Source: Irpex lacteus (taxonomy: Eukaryota > Basidiomycota > Agaricomycetes > Polyporales > Irpicaceae). From it: 64,000 bases of DNA. Where the stretch lies: contig MQVO02000019.1 in assembly GCA_001986395.2 (NCBI GenBank), positions 434,001-498,000 on the forward strand, given 5' to 3'. Each line of letters opens with the position of its first letter. Position 1 is the stretch's first letter. The notes under the pieces were generated by a model that made no database searches, had not been told where the DNA came from, and saw only the letters and a program-made list of their open reading frames with translations. Of the stretch, positions 48,326 through 60,929 are shown in pieces. The position numbers and the translations under genes were made by a program.

Positions 48326-48961
48326 CTACTGCAAGGTCCAAGTAACCTGAATACGACCCAGATCTGGGCTTGCCAGGTCGTTGAACGCCGCGGGCGAGAG
48401 GTCTACGTCCGTAGGGCCGCACCCCGGGCATCTGTCGACAACCGTAGCAGTGGTCAACTTCCCCTGGACTAAGAGAATATGTGTTAAGCAAGAAAGATAT
48501 GACCATGCTTAGACTTGTTGACTTACACGAGACTGTCATCTTTCTACCGCAGACAGGATTGCTGCATGATAGAACGTGAGTCAGTTCTACGTTTGTGATA
48601 TGATCCTATAGCTGACGCTCTTACGTGTTAGGATTAGCAGTCGCACCCCTATGTAAATGCACTTTAGTTGTCAAGTTGTCTCGTCGAATACTACTGTAGT
48701 CACTCACGGGAAGGTATCAAAGAATGACGCGGAGACGGCGACGATGTGGTCAGCGGCCGAGCTATTGATACCACATGAACCCAGACCAGGCGTAAAGAAC
48801 GTGGCTGTGCAACATCAGGCGTCAACTTTCTGTAGTAGCACTTAGCAAGGGCTTGACCACTTACCAGAGCCAGTGTTAGTCTGACGCTTCTGCATGGCGG
48901 GTGCGGCCTGAGCCAAGCCAGCCACGGCTAAGACAGCGAGGATGACACTCTGGAACATCAT
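48326..48961 (-). CDS. Secreted RlpA-like double-psi beta-barrel protein, tandem copy 2
   Basis: Signal peptide MMFQSVILAVLAVAGLAQAA followed by PAMQKRQTNTG (a Lys-Arg processing site). Then the barrel: ATFFTPGLGSCGINSSAADH, IVAVSASFFDTFP, GANPN, NPVCGRKMTVS, GKLTTATVVDRCPGCGPTDV and DLSPAAFNDLASPDLGRIQV, ending TWTLQ. Complete, with about four short introns. Closely related to the copy at 46944-47544 (identical SPAAFNDLASPDLGRIQV segment) and less so to the one at 2968. Secreted, probably cell-wall associated. Confidence 0.85.
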
Positions 48962-50361
48962 GATTGTGAATGAAATGGAAGTCGAGGAATTGGCACCGGG
49001 CCTTTGGTAGAAGAAGAAAATGTGGGTGAGGAGCACGGCTCTGGGTGTACACCATCCTTCCAGCTCACCCTTTTATACAATGTAGAGCAATGCCGTCATG
49101 ATACAATGTCATCTGTATTTGCCTCTATCAGATGGAGTTCTGTCCCTGAAAGATGCAGTATGATTGACAGTATAGCGATGGAATCTGAAAATTATGATGT
49201 TGATGTCGCTGCCGCTACTGGGTTACCATCCTACTGGACAGTTGCCCGCACTGATCGAGGTTCGCTCAGCCTGTACGATGATGGCCTTGAATGTGAGCCG
49301 GGACAGCGAGTCACCTAGTAAGTATCATTCTTTCGTATACGTAGCAGTATGTTTTATACACACGGTATCAGAGTCACTGGTGTTTCTAGCATTTGATTAA
49401 AGTGCGCACTGATCCATTTACCCCAGTCCAGCTAGATGTTGCGACGGGATCCGGTCGATAGCGCGAGTGATACTGATGCGTACAATCGGGGCACAATGTT
49501 CAAATATAATTCAAATATGCATTGCCACGATCATAATGGCGTACAGCCTTTTTCGAATCTAGATCGCGCCCTTTCAAAAGAAGACGTAGGGCTGCGGTAC
49601 ATTGCCTCTTCAGGCAATTTCGAATACTACAGTCGAAACACCGCATAAACGGCTCTTACCCAGATAACGGTTGCTGGACATCAGTCTTGCTTAACTCATC
49701 CTGCTGACTAGGTTGATTACTGAGTGGCGAATGTCAAGCAGCGGGGACACAACATTATTTACTGTTCTCGTGGGAACCACATAAGTATACGATGTACTTG
49801 TAAGCACGAGAGAGTGACTCGGGGTCCTCCCGCCTCTATAAGACCCCGGAAAGCCCTTTGCTTCCCCGCGCCATTTTGGCCGCCCAAAACTTCAATGATC
49901 AACGCGAACGTCTTTGCACTCAGTAACTATACACCGCAATATCAATCTCGAGTTCGCAATCACTGACCTACAACGTATTCAATCGTCGATGGCGATACAT
50001 TCAAGGATGTGACAGAGAAGTTGCATGATCATTAGGACGAGTCAAGGTATGTTTATTCTCCCATAAACTATGGATCAGCCATAAATTACACGTCTTTGGT
50101 AGAGAACAAGATAAACGACTTACGTATAGTCCTGAATACCGGTGTAACTCGAGCTTTTACGGAGCCAACTTCAATGTCGAAAGTCAGAGCCAGATCGAAG
50201 CCAGATGTCTTCAATGTCTGTGGTATGATCGGTGTAAAAGAACCGACGCTTCTGTGACATAGAACTTCACACCGACGTTCTTATTTTGGGAAGTGTCGTT
50301 GGCCTGAATCGGCAGCTATGACGAAACCGAAGTCCGTCATAGCGGTTGTTTCTGGGAGGGG
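48962..50361. other. Intergenic region
   Basis: No gene supported. A plus-strand frame at 49004-49318 (ending LECEPGQRVT) and one at 49436-49648 (SKEDVGLRYIASSGNFEYY) are protein-like but unlinked. The promoter of the RlpA-like gene starting at 48961 is at the left end; TTTTATACAA at about 49071 may be its TATA box. Confidence 0.4.
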
Positions 50362-51867
50362 ATGCTCAAGCTCAGACGTCGACTCCTCGTCGTCGTCGTT
50401 CACGCCAACCCCGGCCTTTCATCCTTACAACCACCACGCTCTTTACTTTACCTCAACGCGTCACCCTTCCAACTCGGTTCACTCGCACTACGGTATATCA
50501 AGGATGGAACTGTTCAGCCTCGCCTACCGTATCTGGGCGATGTTTACGCTGGCGACTTTCACCCTCCTCGCTTATCCGCCGGCGGACTTGAACTGGTCAC
50601 TTTTGGGTCTTGTTGAGCATGGTGCAGGTGCTAAACTTCTCGACTCCGTGTTCAGCGGCGCTGTTCTTGGGATAGATGCCGCAAGGTAAGTAGCAGTGGT
50701 TACGCTACATCGGGCATCGGACGTGTGTTGACATCGTAGCGTAGGTCCGTTGTCGAATTCGGCTCAAGTTTGGCTGTACTTTCTCCTATACGGCTGCCGA
50801 ATATTTTTGAACCTGTTCAGGGTGGACAGGCCATATCAACAGGCCATAGTAGCACGATTCTAGTCTCCGAGTGAGTCGAGAGCCTTTCTGCGGCGCATGA
50901 TGTAACTGACAAGGCCGTGTAGCTACTTTGAGGAGATCGATGACTCTCTCCAGGATACTCAGGATGGTTTGAATTCCAACAAACAGTGAGTCAAATGAAC
51001 GCACTGGCATCGTAACGTTCATTCTCAATGACGTTCTGTAGGACATCGGATACACCATCGAACCACCAAAATGACAGCGACAGGCAGGCGCAGAACACAT
51101 CTTTACCTCATTCGGGTTTCAAAGACACCTTCCGAGGTGATTTCCATCAGACGACCTCTCCTGATCGTCCCATGGAGCCGTTCGTGGGCCCTGCGTTCTT
51201 CATCATCCTCTGTCTATTTGCAGCATCGCTGTCAGTCGCCGCCTTTTGTCTTGTTCTCATTCCATCCCCATGCGCTGTCTGCGAGAAGAAGTCCGCTAGA
51301 CTCGTGTGCCCTCATGTAGCAGTGGCAGCCGCCTCTGTGAGTCGAGCCTCTGGTCCTGCCCCCGCGCCCCGCCCTCGGGCAAACAATGCACGCACGCCAC
51401 TGGCGAGGGAAGCTAGACAACGCACATCGCATACGTGGGTTTCATCTAAAAGTATTTCTTCACACTGACCACACGCTGTAGCACTCGCCACCACACCTAA
51501 ACCCCGCAAGGTTGCAAGAAAACATACTCCCCGCGTCACCGTTCCTCCTCGTGGTGGGCTACCGCTTGCACTCAGATTGAACGCTCAGGCGCTCCCGATC
51601 ACACCCTCAAACTTTCCGGGTAGCCTGCCGACGGGAGATGAATCATTCGAAGTACTACAATCTGAAGAGGACACGAATGAAGCGAATATGCTGACTCCAC
51701 GTCCCGCGCAGTCGAGTGCTATTGATTCGGTTTACGCGCAAACAGCGGCTGCGTATTATAACAGGGGTGGACCTTCGACCACGGCTGGCGCCCCTTCGTC
51801 CGCAACCACAGCGGCCCAATCCTCGAACTCACTGGTGGTACTTGATGAAGCCCCTAACGCGGAATAG
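50362..51867 (+). CDS. Single-pass membrane protein with Pro/Ala-rich tail; apparent frameshift near 50620
   Basis: Not a family I can name. The first exon, from ATG at 50362 (MLKLRRRLLVVVVHANPG), reads SLLYLNASPFQLGSLALRYI, LPYLGDVYAGDFHPPRLS and GGLELVTFGS, and then meets TGA at about 50617. The following protein-like text (GAGAKLLDSVFSGAVLGIDA) is in another frame, and I find no intron of normal size between them. Short exons then give VVEFGSSLAVLSPIRLPNIF, YFEEIDDSLQDTQDGLNSNK and a long exon with a clear membrane helix (GPAFFIILCLFAASLSVAAF) and a CAVCEKK motif. The tail is Pro/Ala/Thr-rich, ending VVLDEAPNAE. An alternative start at 50318 stays open throughout exon 1 in the second frame but reads as low-complexity text. 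Sequencing error, pseudogene or an unusual splice are all possible. Confidence 0.5.
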
Positions 51868-52242
51868 AAAGTAGATTTATAACAGTGATCGAATTGCGGT
51901 GGTGTGAGAGCATTTTCTCTTCTCTTCTTTATGTTTTATTGCATCTTTCTGTTCCTCTGTGATACCCATCTTCGTCCTCTACATATCTATCGGCGATGTC
52001 CCCTAATAACCCTTCTCTCACATTTTCATCATGTCAAACGGATTAGTCATGTTTAAGTTGAATCGATAGCGACGTGTGTATCCGATAAATAGCGTTTCCA
52101 AACAATGACGCAATATATTGACACCATTCAATACAAAGGATAACATTATAATCGAGTAATTACAACCATCGAGAAAAGTCGATAAACTCTGGTATAATCT
52201 ACCGACAATCGCATTTCTTCTAGCAAGATAGCATCAGATACT
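51868..52242. other. Convergent 3' intergenic region
   Basis: AT-rich stretch between two convergent genes with several AATAAA-like hexamers (for example GATAAATA near 52084). It should hold both polyadenylation regions. No gene. Confidence 0.55.
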
Positions 52243-54538
52243 CTATTGCGAAGTACTACCGTTATCTTGTATGTACACGTAACAAGAAATGGTCTTCCCA
52301 AAAACCTCCTGTCTCGCCCATGCCACAGGCATAAAACCCTCTCGCATCTGTAATTCCGCCGCCGTCGGTCTGTAACGCGGGTTACCCCTAAAGCAGCTGC
52401 CGAGGATGTACCACTGCGGGATTATTGACTCCCAATAGACCGGTTCCATGATGTCGGGGAATCGTATGTGCCTTGCCTTGATGTCGTCGATGGTCCAGAA
52501 GGGCGGGTAGCCGGCGAGCAGAAAGAAAAGGACAATCCCCATAGCCCATACATCTGCCGCCTCCGCCTCGAATTGTTTTCCTAGATGTAATTCGGGAGGC
52601 ATATACGTGCGTGTACCACAGAAACGGTCCGAATTCCTGTATACCACGCGTCCGGATCCAGGAACGATGTCCGTCGGTATACGTAGACAGCTGCCGAAGT
52701 CGATGAGTTTGATCTGTAAAAGTAGTCAGCATCGGTCAGAATCCGTATTAATTGGCGATTATTCGATGACTAACCTTAAGATTAGAGTCGATGAGGATGT
52801 TTTCGGGCTTGATGTCGCAGTGAGATATACCCAGCGAGTGCAAGTACGCAACGGCGTCGACGAGTTGATAAAAGATGTATAAGGCGTGTTCAGAGCAAAG
52901 GGGTTCGTGATGGAAGATAAAGCCAAGCAGACAGCGGCTGCCGTTTGGAAATATTTCACCATGTGGGGTATCTTGAGCTGGGTGCCAGACATCGCCAAAC
53001 ACCTCTTGTACCTAGTACAAACATAAGCATTAATAAGAGGCGCCAGAGACTCAGGCTTACAATGTAAAGATATGTATCATCGTTGAAGACATCCAGTAGA
53101 GCGATGATGTTCTCGTGCCTCGCAAGGTCCATGATGATGACGTCCTTGGACACTCGCCCGTACTTGGGGTGTTCATCCCAGTACTGCGCGCGTTCTCCTT
53201 TTAAGACGAACTTGACGGCAACCTGTTGGCCGTCAGAGCGGCGTCGAGCTTGTATGACAAACCCATGGCCGCCTTCGCCAAGAACAGAGCCAAGCTCGTA
53301 CTTTTGAGTAAACTCGGCGTGGATATAGTAATTCTCAGGGAACCGAGGATAAATGTCGACGGCCTTGATCGGGGGGTAGGAGATGGTAAGGACAGCGTCC
53401 AAGTCCTACATATAGGATATACTCAGAGTGGGGGACAACGTATGATGTACATATCACTCACAGTGTTTGAGTCAGCGATGGACTGAACCTGTTCAACAGC
53501 AGGGTGGCAAAGAGGGCAGGCGGCTATGGCCTTTCGGGTAAAGTACGCATTCTGGAAGACTGATCAGTTGAAATCCTATGAGAAAGACGATGGTAGACTT
53601 ACCCAGATGGTGTGAAGGAAGAGGCAAACATATGCAACGAATACAATGGCGATGAGCGTCGCAACGCAAAGCGAGAGAGAACGGAGTGTAGTAGCAAGTA
53701 GAAGGTAGCCCAGTCGTTTGTAGAAGTCGTAGAAAGAGTTCCTGTCGCAGCGAATCCCGGCTGCGCTGCCTTCCAAGTAAGCGGTACGACGAGAGATAGG
53801 GATATTGTAACAGAGAGCACGTAGAATAGATGTCGGCCAAAGCACACCGACAGCAAGAAGCACTGCAGCAGAGGAGCTAAGGGTAAGACGAAGTCGCCGA
53901 GAGTAAGCAGAAAGTTTCTTGAAAGCACGATTGATGATAGAATTGAGGGTGTTGATGAGGCGAAGGTCGTTGTCATCCAACGGGGCCTCGAAAGAAAACA
54001 GAATCCAGAGTGAGACGAGAAGAAAAAGAATGAGTGAGGGGCCCAGAATAATCCAAATGAGAGATGAAGCAGATGCTGGCGAGATGAACCGAGCACGGAT
54101 TCCAAAGAAGAACCAAGCCTGAGCATAGTCGACCAGTCGACCAGACAGCTTGTTCAGGGCACGACCCCGTGGGCCACAGCCTATTCCTTTGCCGAGCACG
54201 CAGTACTGCAGAGGTGTACCTGGTCCGTAGATTTCGGCGAATGAAAGAAGCTGGATCGAGAGTTGAAAGGAGAAGACACGAAATGCGTCGAGCGTGTTGA
54301 CGACAAGACGGGAGACAGGGACACCAAGAGTTGAGAGAGCAGCGTTGAAGGGGATACCAGAGACGAGACTGAAACAGAAGTTGACCAAGATGGTCGATGC
54401 CCTTACAGTACACACGTCTTGTACAACTCGAACAGCAGGCCCCAAGGGAACCACGCTGACGGTGAGGCAGACGGTGCATGCGATGGCCAGCGTGGCGAGG
54501 ACGCACACGCTGAGGAGCGAGACGACGACAAAACCCAT
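52243..54538 (-). CDS. Multi-pass membrane protein fused to a Ser/Thr protein kinase domain
   Basis: The start [20 protein letters not shown] opens a first hydrophobic segment. One exon of about 310 residues carries further predicted membrane segments ([77 protein letters not shown]). A short exon with [10 protein letters not shown] joins this to a kinase exon: [20 protein letters not shown] (glycine loop), [12 protein letters not shown] (ATP lysine), [13 protein letters not shown]. Then [33 protein letters not shown] (catalytic Asp; HRD is HCD), IKLIDFGSC (intact DFG), [16 protein letters not shown] and [20 protein letters not shown]. All junction phases agree, with standard donors and acceptors. 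The kinase resembles the CAMK group in outline. It is cytosolic if the last helix points inward. No extracellular receptor domain is seen. This layout is not one I know for fungi. Confidence 0.82.
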
Positions 54539-55199
54539 ACGCAGTGAAGTGCACAGGTGAAGATGACGGTATCTGAAGAAGAGGGAACAGGACGGGCGAC
54601 GCACCTTTTATACCCCAACTCGGTGGTGGTTCGTTTCAATCTAGACCGACGGACTCCCTCACGGCACGTGCATTCGCAAAGCAGTCAACAAGCATATATT
54701 CGCACGCATTTGTGTACGATTGGCAGAAGGACAAAACAGTGGCTGGTGACGACTATGCGCAGGGCTTGAACTTCAAGTTCAAGTCGAAGGAGCCCAAAAA
54801 CAATTACCCCAAAGGGCAGGAATTTGGACGCTCGTTACCGCCGACGGAACGGCGAAATGGAGTTGAAATCACCTCACCTGTGGCAGGATATAATCCGTAG
54901 ACCCATAGTACGATACTACGAGCAGCACATTAGGTGTCCGAAGAAATCGACACAATACGTGTAATGAAGCTTCCGCCCAAATGTTTGCCAGTGTCTTTTG
55001 ATCAGACGTGCAGTTTGAGCTTGAGCTTATGTGAAGTATTACTTATAAGAAGCAGGCTATACTGGCAGTGAGACGCTGGATTGGCATGAGCATATCGAAG
55101 ACGTGAAGAGCAAGGCGCGGAAAGTTGAAACAAATATTACAAAAAAGAGGATATAGGGGAAGAAGTCCAGAGCCATGATAAACAAAAACCTCAAGAAGA
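54539..55199. other. Promoter region of the membrane kinase and 3' flank of the Munc13-like gene
   Basis: Both neighbours are on the minus strand. TTTTATACC at about 54608 lies 70 bases upstream of the kinase start and could be a TATA box. A plus-strand frame at 54712-54900 (KNNYPKGQEFGRSLPPTER) is not recognised and has no supporting exons. Confidence 0.45.
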
Positions 55200-58100
55200 C
55201 TACTTCGCCGGAGGAACAGGAGGTACGGGTGGAATGGCAGGTATGGAGGGAACAGGTGGTATCACAGATTGTTGCTGTTGGTGACGTGGACGTTGCAGCT
55301 TGCGTTGCTGCGCTTCACGAGCTTGTGCCTCACGTTCAGCTTGTAAGCTATTGATAGTATGCAGCTGCTGCTGAATGAAGTCGGACGTGCCGGGTCTGTG
55401 AGACGTTATTAGACTTCATCCGGTCATTCGTCGCTTAGAGGTACTCACCGCATCCTGAGAATTCGCAAAATGGTCTCCCCGTTGGAGACTTCCTTCTCTT
55501 GCTGTTTCTCCCTTTTGCGGTCCTTGATAGTCCCAAGATTTCGCTGAGAGTACACACTCTTCGCACGCTTCTTCACGGAAGGTGATGCTCGCAGAGTTTG
55601 TTGCATCATGCGCACACATTCCTCCATGAGTGCATCACTAGAATAGGTTTGTATCAGTGAAGTGACGAATGGAATAGTTGACCACGGAAGACGCACGTAT
55701 GCCAGTCGTAGTATAGCCGAATGGACAGTATATCGCGATACTTCTGATTCTGTAGCGACTCCAAAGGAACAGGCCCTTCTCCACCCGCATAGAAGTAGTC
55801 TCGAAGGAACTAGAATAGACGTTTTAGTGAGGAGCTCAATGTATTCGCCATTATGCACACCTTCAGCCACTTGAAGACGATGTCCACCTCCTTGTCCGTC
55901 AGAGGTTTCATGTCACTAGTCTTCTCAGACAGTGGAGGTACCAACAGCCCTTCGATGACGTTGAGGATCTCTTTCCACACCTTGATCATGACTGTGTCCT
56001 TGGTCGCGTCGCTCAAGTACGTGTTTAGCGTGGGCAAGTTCGCGTCGAAGAAGTCGAATACAGGCGTGATAGCGGCCTCGATTTCCACGTCGGTCAGCTC
56101 CTCCGGGCGTATTCGAGGCTTCTCGGATGACGGAAGCGGGATCTGTACTTCGGAGTTGTTCGTACCCAGTGCGGAACGATAGAACTCTCGAACGCCACCA
56201 AGGGCCTTGTTGTAGTCAATGCTAAGTGTACCCGATCGAGTTAGCGTTTTCAACACCGTCCTCGATACGTTTTGTCGCACGAAGGGGGAGATCTGAAAGC
56301 ATGTTAATGACTTAAAGAATGAAAACCTTCGCTAACGAACTGACCTTGTCAACAAAGACCCGTACCATATCACTCTCAGCGCGCTTCAGGGAACGGAATG
56401 CTCTACCGAAGTAGAACTGTGGATCGTGCTTCTCGCCCTCCATACTTATCCGCAACAAAATACGACCATGGCCGTCGTCCAGGTCCAGCCAGAGATCGTG
56501 AGTCAAGAAGTCACCGTAACGGCGAGGATCAAGACAAATGTAAGCGCGTCCCACGGTGTCGTGCTTGCCTATGAGGGCACGGTCTCGAACGCTAACCATC
56601 AACCACAGCGGTTTCTCGACAGAGATATCGAAGGTTTCATCCCCTAATAATGATCGTTAGTATGCGAATAACACATCAGGATAAGCTACGTACATCGCGG
56701 AGAGAGCGTCTCATAGATGGTTCGAGTCTTCGAAAGGCGGTTGCCTTGCTCATCACTCAACGTGACAAAGGTATCCAACCTCGAGGAGGGGCTGCTATCC
56801 AACGGAACAAGACCCTCGGCCATACAAATCTTGACGGTGAATAAGAACCGCTGCACGTTTGAAGTTCTCTCTGAAGGGACTTGATTGGCCATAATCTCCG
56901 CCTTCTTGTCGGCTTGTATCTGGGCGTACATATTATCCAGTGAACGACGCGCCGACTCTACGTTATTGAGCTTCACGCAAGACTCGGGCTGGAATGTGAA
57001 CGGTTCGATCTTCTTCTCGGAAGAGTTCGCCAGTTGCTTGGCTTTCTCTAGCCAGGCGGAAGACTTCTGCGGCTGGAGGTAATCGGCTGGTCGAGGGAAC
57101 ATTTCGGCCATGAAGAGCTCTTCCACGCTACGACAGTAGAACTCGACCGCCTTGCTGATGGTCTGGTCATGTCATAAGTCAGTTCACCGTATAATGTCAA
57201 AGCTGTTTTGTGTATACCTTCGACAAGCTTGTAAAGAACTCCGCTTCTTTCAACTCGTCAGTCCACTCGAGATCTGTCAAGAAATTGACTGGACTTCGCA
57301 GAGAGTCAAACAAGTCGATCACGGAAGAACTGTAGCCTTCCGTGCCTTCGGCTTGGAACTGCGATCATATTAAATTGCGAAATAAATAAGATGCATGCGG
57401 ATGGACGAACCTTGTCTGCTGCGATTGCCTAATCGCGGATAAGCACACCTGTGTGACAATAATAGCGAGAAATGCTCACCGCCTGTACCCATTGCTTCGT
57501 CTTGTTATCCGTATCAATGAGCCACTGCTGTACGTATGGCTCGAAGAAACCGGACAAGTCGAAGTCAGCATCTCCTCTAAGAAGCGAGGAGTCAGCTTAG
57601 GCATATCTGCATACACATGAAATACTGACTCGGGGCAGAATGCTTTGTACATCCCTAAGACAGTCTTGGATCTTCGATAAAGTGAGAAGATGTCTTGTAT
57701 GGGAATATCCGGCGTTGGACCATTTCTTGAATCTTCGAATAGACGTTTACTCGATGCGTCCAGGTCTTGCAGGTACAACGGCACGACGATCTCCACATAA
57801 AGAGCGACTATGTCAAGCTGTCTGTTATCGTAGTATTCAGCATCTTCCAGTGAGATGCGCCATAAATCCGCGCTTACCCTAATATAGGCTCAGGGAACCG
57901 CTTGTCAAGAAGTTTTGCAGACTTCTCCATCTCATCCGTCAGCAGAAGCAGCGGAAGAGCCTTGTTAACCCCAGGAGCCGCATACAGCTCGCGTTTCTTC
58001 TCGTCATACCACCGCCCAGACACCGACCGTATCTGTTCCTGCACATCCGCCATCCTAGCAGTCACATCAACATCGAAACGTTCGAGTAGCCTGCTATCTC

Positions 58101-60104
58101 GTACAATCTCGAGAATTTGCAGGTAGGGCTCGACATCTGCGGGCTTCAAGTTCGGGAGGTTGTCCATGGCGTGGTACAAGCATGAGAGGAAGATATTGAA
58201 TAAGCTTCCGTAGATTTGGCAGAGGTAGTCGTGCTTCAGGAGGACAAAGTTAGCGTGGGCGCATAATCCAAATCATGGAAGGGTACGCACGTCTTGTACG
58301 GGCCACTTATCCAGCTCGATCTCGTGCATGACCTTCGACAGAGTCTGCAGTGCCTCGGGTATACACTCAAATGGCACCTCATTCCGCTCGTAGAAACTCT
58401 TCACGATATCCAGGAAGCATGCCGCACGGTACGGCTGACCAATCCTCCACCGCAGCGCGCATTCGTTGATAAGCTCAATGTGCGGAGGCGACAAGATGCC
58501 CAGTGAAACTTCGTCGTCATCCCCGACCGTGTCGCTCAGCATCGCCTCCAGATCCGCAGCGATGCAGTACTCGAGAAGACGCTTGTAGTACTTGCGCGGG
58601 TTGGGCGGGATGAAAGTGAAGTTGTCCCCAACGGGTACGTCGTCGTCGTCGCCCACCTCAAGGCCGGCTGCCTCGGGGTCGCTTGGGCTAAAGCCGCCAG
58701 AAATACTGAGACGATTCGAGATTCGGCTGGCGGAGGAGGTGTGCCGCTGTGGCTGGTAGCTTGAGTCGCGACTGGAATATTGGCTGTATATCGATCCGGG
58801 TCGACCGCCAGAGGCTTGTGAGGAGGGCAGCGCATCTGGTGGAGTCGACTTTGCGAGTTCGGGGTTGAATTGCACCATCACGACCATGAGTTGTGACAGG
58901 TGTGAGGTTTCGAGCGTACGCCAGTATTGCCAAGCGGCTTCGCTGTCGAAGTCTTCTCGTCGCATTGGGAACGGCGCGCCCGCGTTGATGTTCTTCAGAC
59001 ACATCTGTGCAAGTGTTACATTGAGTGGTGCTTGCGCGTTAGGTGCGCACAAGACATACCTTCAGATCCTGGAGCGCTGCTTTCTCGTGGCAGTATTTCC
59101 GTAACTCGTCGATCTCTCGTTGTACCTGGTCAACAGGCAGTTTGAACAACTTCGATGCAGTGAGAACCAGGGGCATGTCGTTAACACTAGTGCTAATCCG
59201 CTTGCTTAATGAGACGGAGTCACGGGTGGTAGAGGATGAGTCGTAGCCGGAGTCGCTGTACGACGGTGCAGAGGTTGTGGATGGTGCCAGCTTCGCCGCA
59301 TACATGTCTAGTCTCGCCGTGAGCTCGCTTGATACGTGACTGATTTTCTGCAGGCAATCGCGCAGAAGCTTGATGAACTGGGCGATATGGCTATTGAGTT
59401 CGACTTTCCATCCATCCCCCGCTAACGTAGGCTCCTTCCTCAAGACGTTCGTGGCGTTCGTTGCAAACATGAGGATCATCTCTTCGATCTTCCTGTTCTC
59501 CTTCATTTGCTTCCGGAAGTGCTCTTCCTTCACTTGTCCATAGAAGACGGCCATCGTTCTCCGAATGAGTTGATCAGAATATCTGTTCGATGTTAGCTAC
59601 GCCATAGGACGAGAGGATTCAATAAAGGGGACGTACGCTGGATCCTTGCCCATAGCAATATCCTGCAACTTCTGCTCCAGTACTTTCAATAGTTCCTTGG
59701 GGAACCGTACCGCCTTCGTTCCATCCCGATAATCCTTGAACACATCTCCTATCGATACAATGGATCCTGTTATGGCACCGGAAAGCCGTGACGAATAGTC
59801 GCGCTGCTCCCTAGGTGTTTCCGGCTGCGCTTGTGGCTCGACCTTGGGTTGCATCTGATAGCTCAATAGACTGTTGCATTTATTTAGCCAAGCCGATCGT
59901 AAATGAAGCACGAGAAGTATTAAACTCACGCTACTCGAAACACGTAGCTAATATGAAGAACCAGGTGTTAACACCAATCAGAGGAATGTATATGAGTTGC
60001 GCGCACTTCATTAGGTCGTCATCGGTGACCCTGATCTTAGAGCCATGTCTCTGGTGCATAGAGCCGGCATAGCTTCTCCTCGACCCAACTGTTCGTCTGG
60101 ACAT
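55200..60104 (-). CDS. Munc13/UNC-13-like exocytosis protein (C2 plus Munc13 homology domains)
   Basis: Vesicle-priming or tethering factor acting with SNAREs at the plasma membrane; the fission-yeast relative is Ync13. The N-terminus reads MSRRTVGSRRSYAGSMHQRH, and an AA|C-phased intron links DLMN to YVFRVALLSYQMQPK. Long helical segments follow (KELLKVLEQKLQDIAMGK, EEHFRKQMKENRKIEEMILM, SHIAQFIKLLRDCLQKISHV). The MUN-type core contains YKRLLEYCIAADLEAMLSDT, LINECALRWRIGQPYRAACF and ECIPEALQTLSKVMHEIELD. A C2 domain is present (FTVKICMAEGLVPLDSS, RLDTFVTLSDEQGNRLSKTR, DTVGRAYICLDPRRYGDFL). The MHD2-like part has LPTLNTYLSDATKDTVMIKV and WKEILNVIEGLLVPPLSEK. The Gln/Pro-rich tail ends PPVPPAK. 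About 1,400 residues over many short exons, complete. Confidence 0.9.
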
Positions 60105-60929
60105 GGTTCTGAAGAAAGTTCGAGTCTTGAAAGGTCGTTATCGTTCTAATTGTACCGCCTCAGTATGTCAGGGTATAAGTCGTGTGCGAGGCTTTGAGCA
60201 GATTTGAGACAGATTTCTAGTCGGTCCCAGCCAACAGCAGAATCCACCAGGCTTTGCTCAAGGGCAGGTCAAGTGTGTGAGAGGAGCCACAAGCAAAACG
60301 AAGAGTTTAGAGATGGTAGTCCTGAGCAAGCCTGTCCACGGGCGTCACCCGCCGCGTGAGGGCAGATCACGGCAACGGTATACTATCTCCTGCTTATATT
60401 CATTCGAGCTACAAGGACTACTAGAATGTGGGGGATCTGTATATGTAGCGGTGCTAATATTAATAAAGACCTATAACGAAGAAAGTTGATACTGTATGTT
60501 GACTGTATGAATTTAATCGGTACGAACATACCCATATGATCAGTCGCGCTGCCAGCATATGTAGAAGTCTGACCGCTGGCGTCATCTACACTTGACTCTC
60601 AGTGTGATATTTGACACTCGCTGACCACTTCACCTATGCCTACCATCACCACCTTATCGCCACCTACATAGTATCTGGAAGAACAAGGACTTGTACCAGC
60701 CACTTGGGCGCCTCTAAATCAAACTGTGGCTGAGGACTGTTCGTCCTGCGAAAGAAGCTCTGTGAAATTGGCGGACGACCTGCAACGGCTGTAGTGACTT
60801 GGCATGATGTACTTCGACAATTTACATCTGCAATGCGAAGCGAAGTCAATGGATACCATACCTACCTTAAATGAAGGACAATAAATTGCCACGTGCGATA
60901 AGCGCTTAACATAAACGAGTTGATGGTTG
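60105..60929. other. Promoter region of the Munc13-like gene
   Basis: No gene supported. The Munc13-like promoter lies at the left end; the right end is the hAT-type MITE, whose left target-site duplication (GATGGTTG) is at 60922-60929. Confidence 0.45.
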
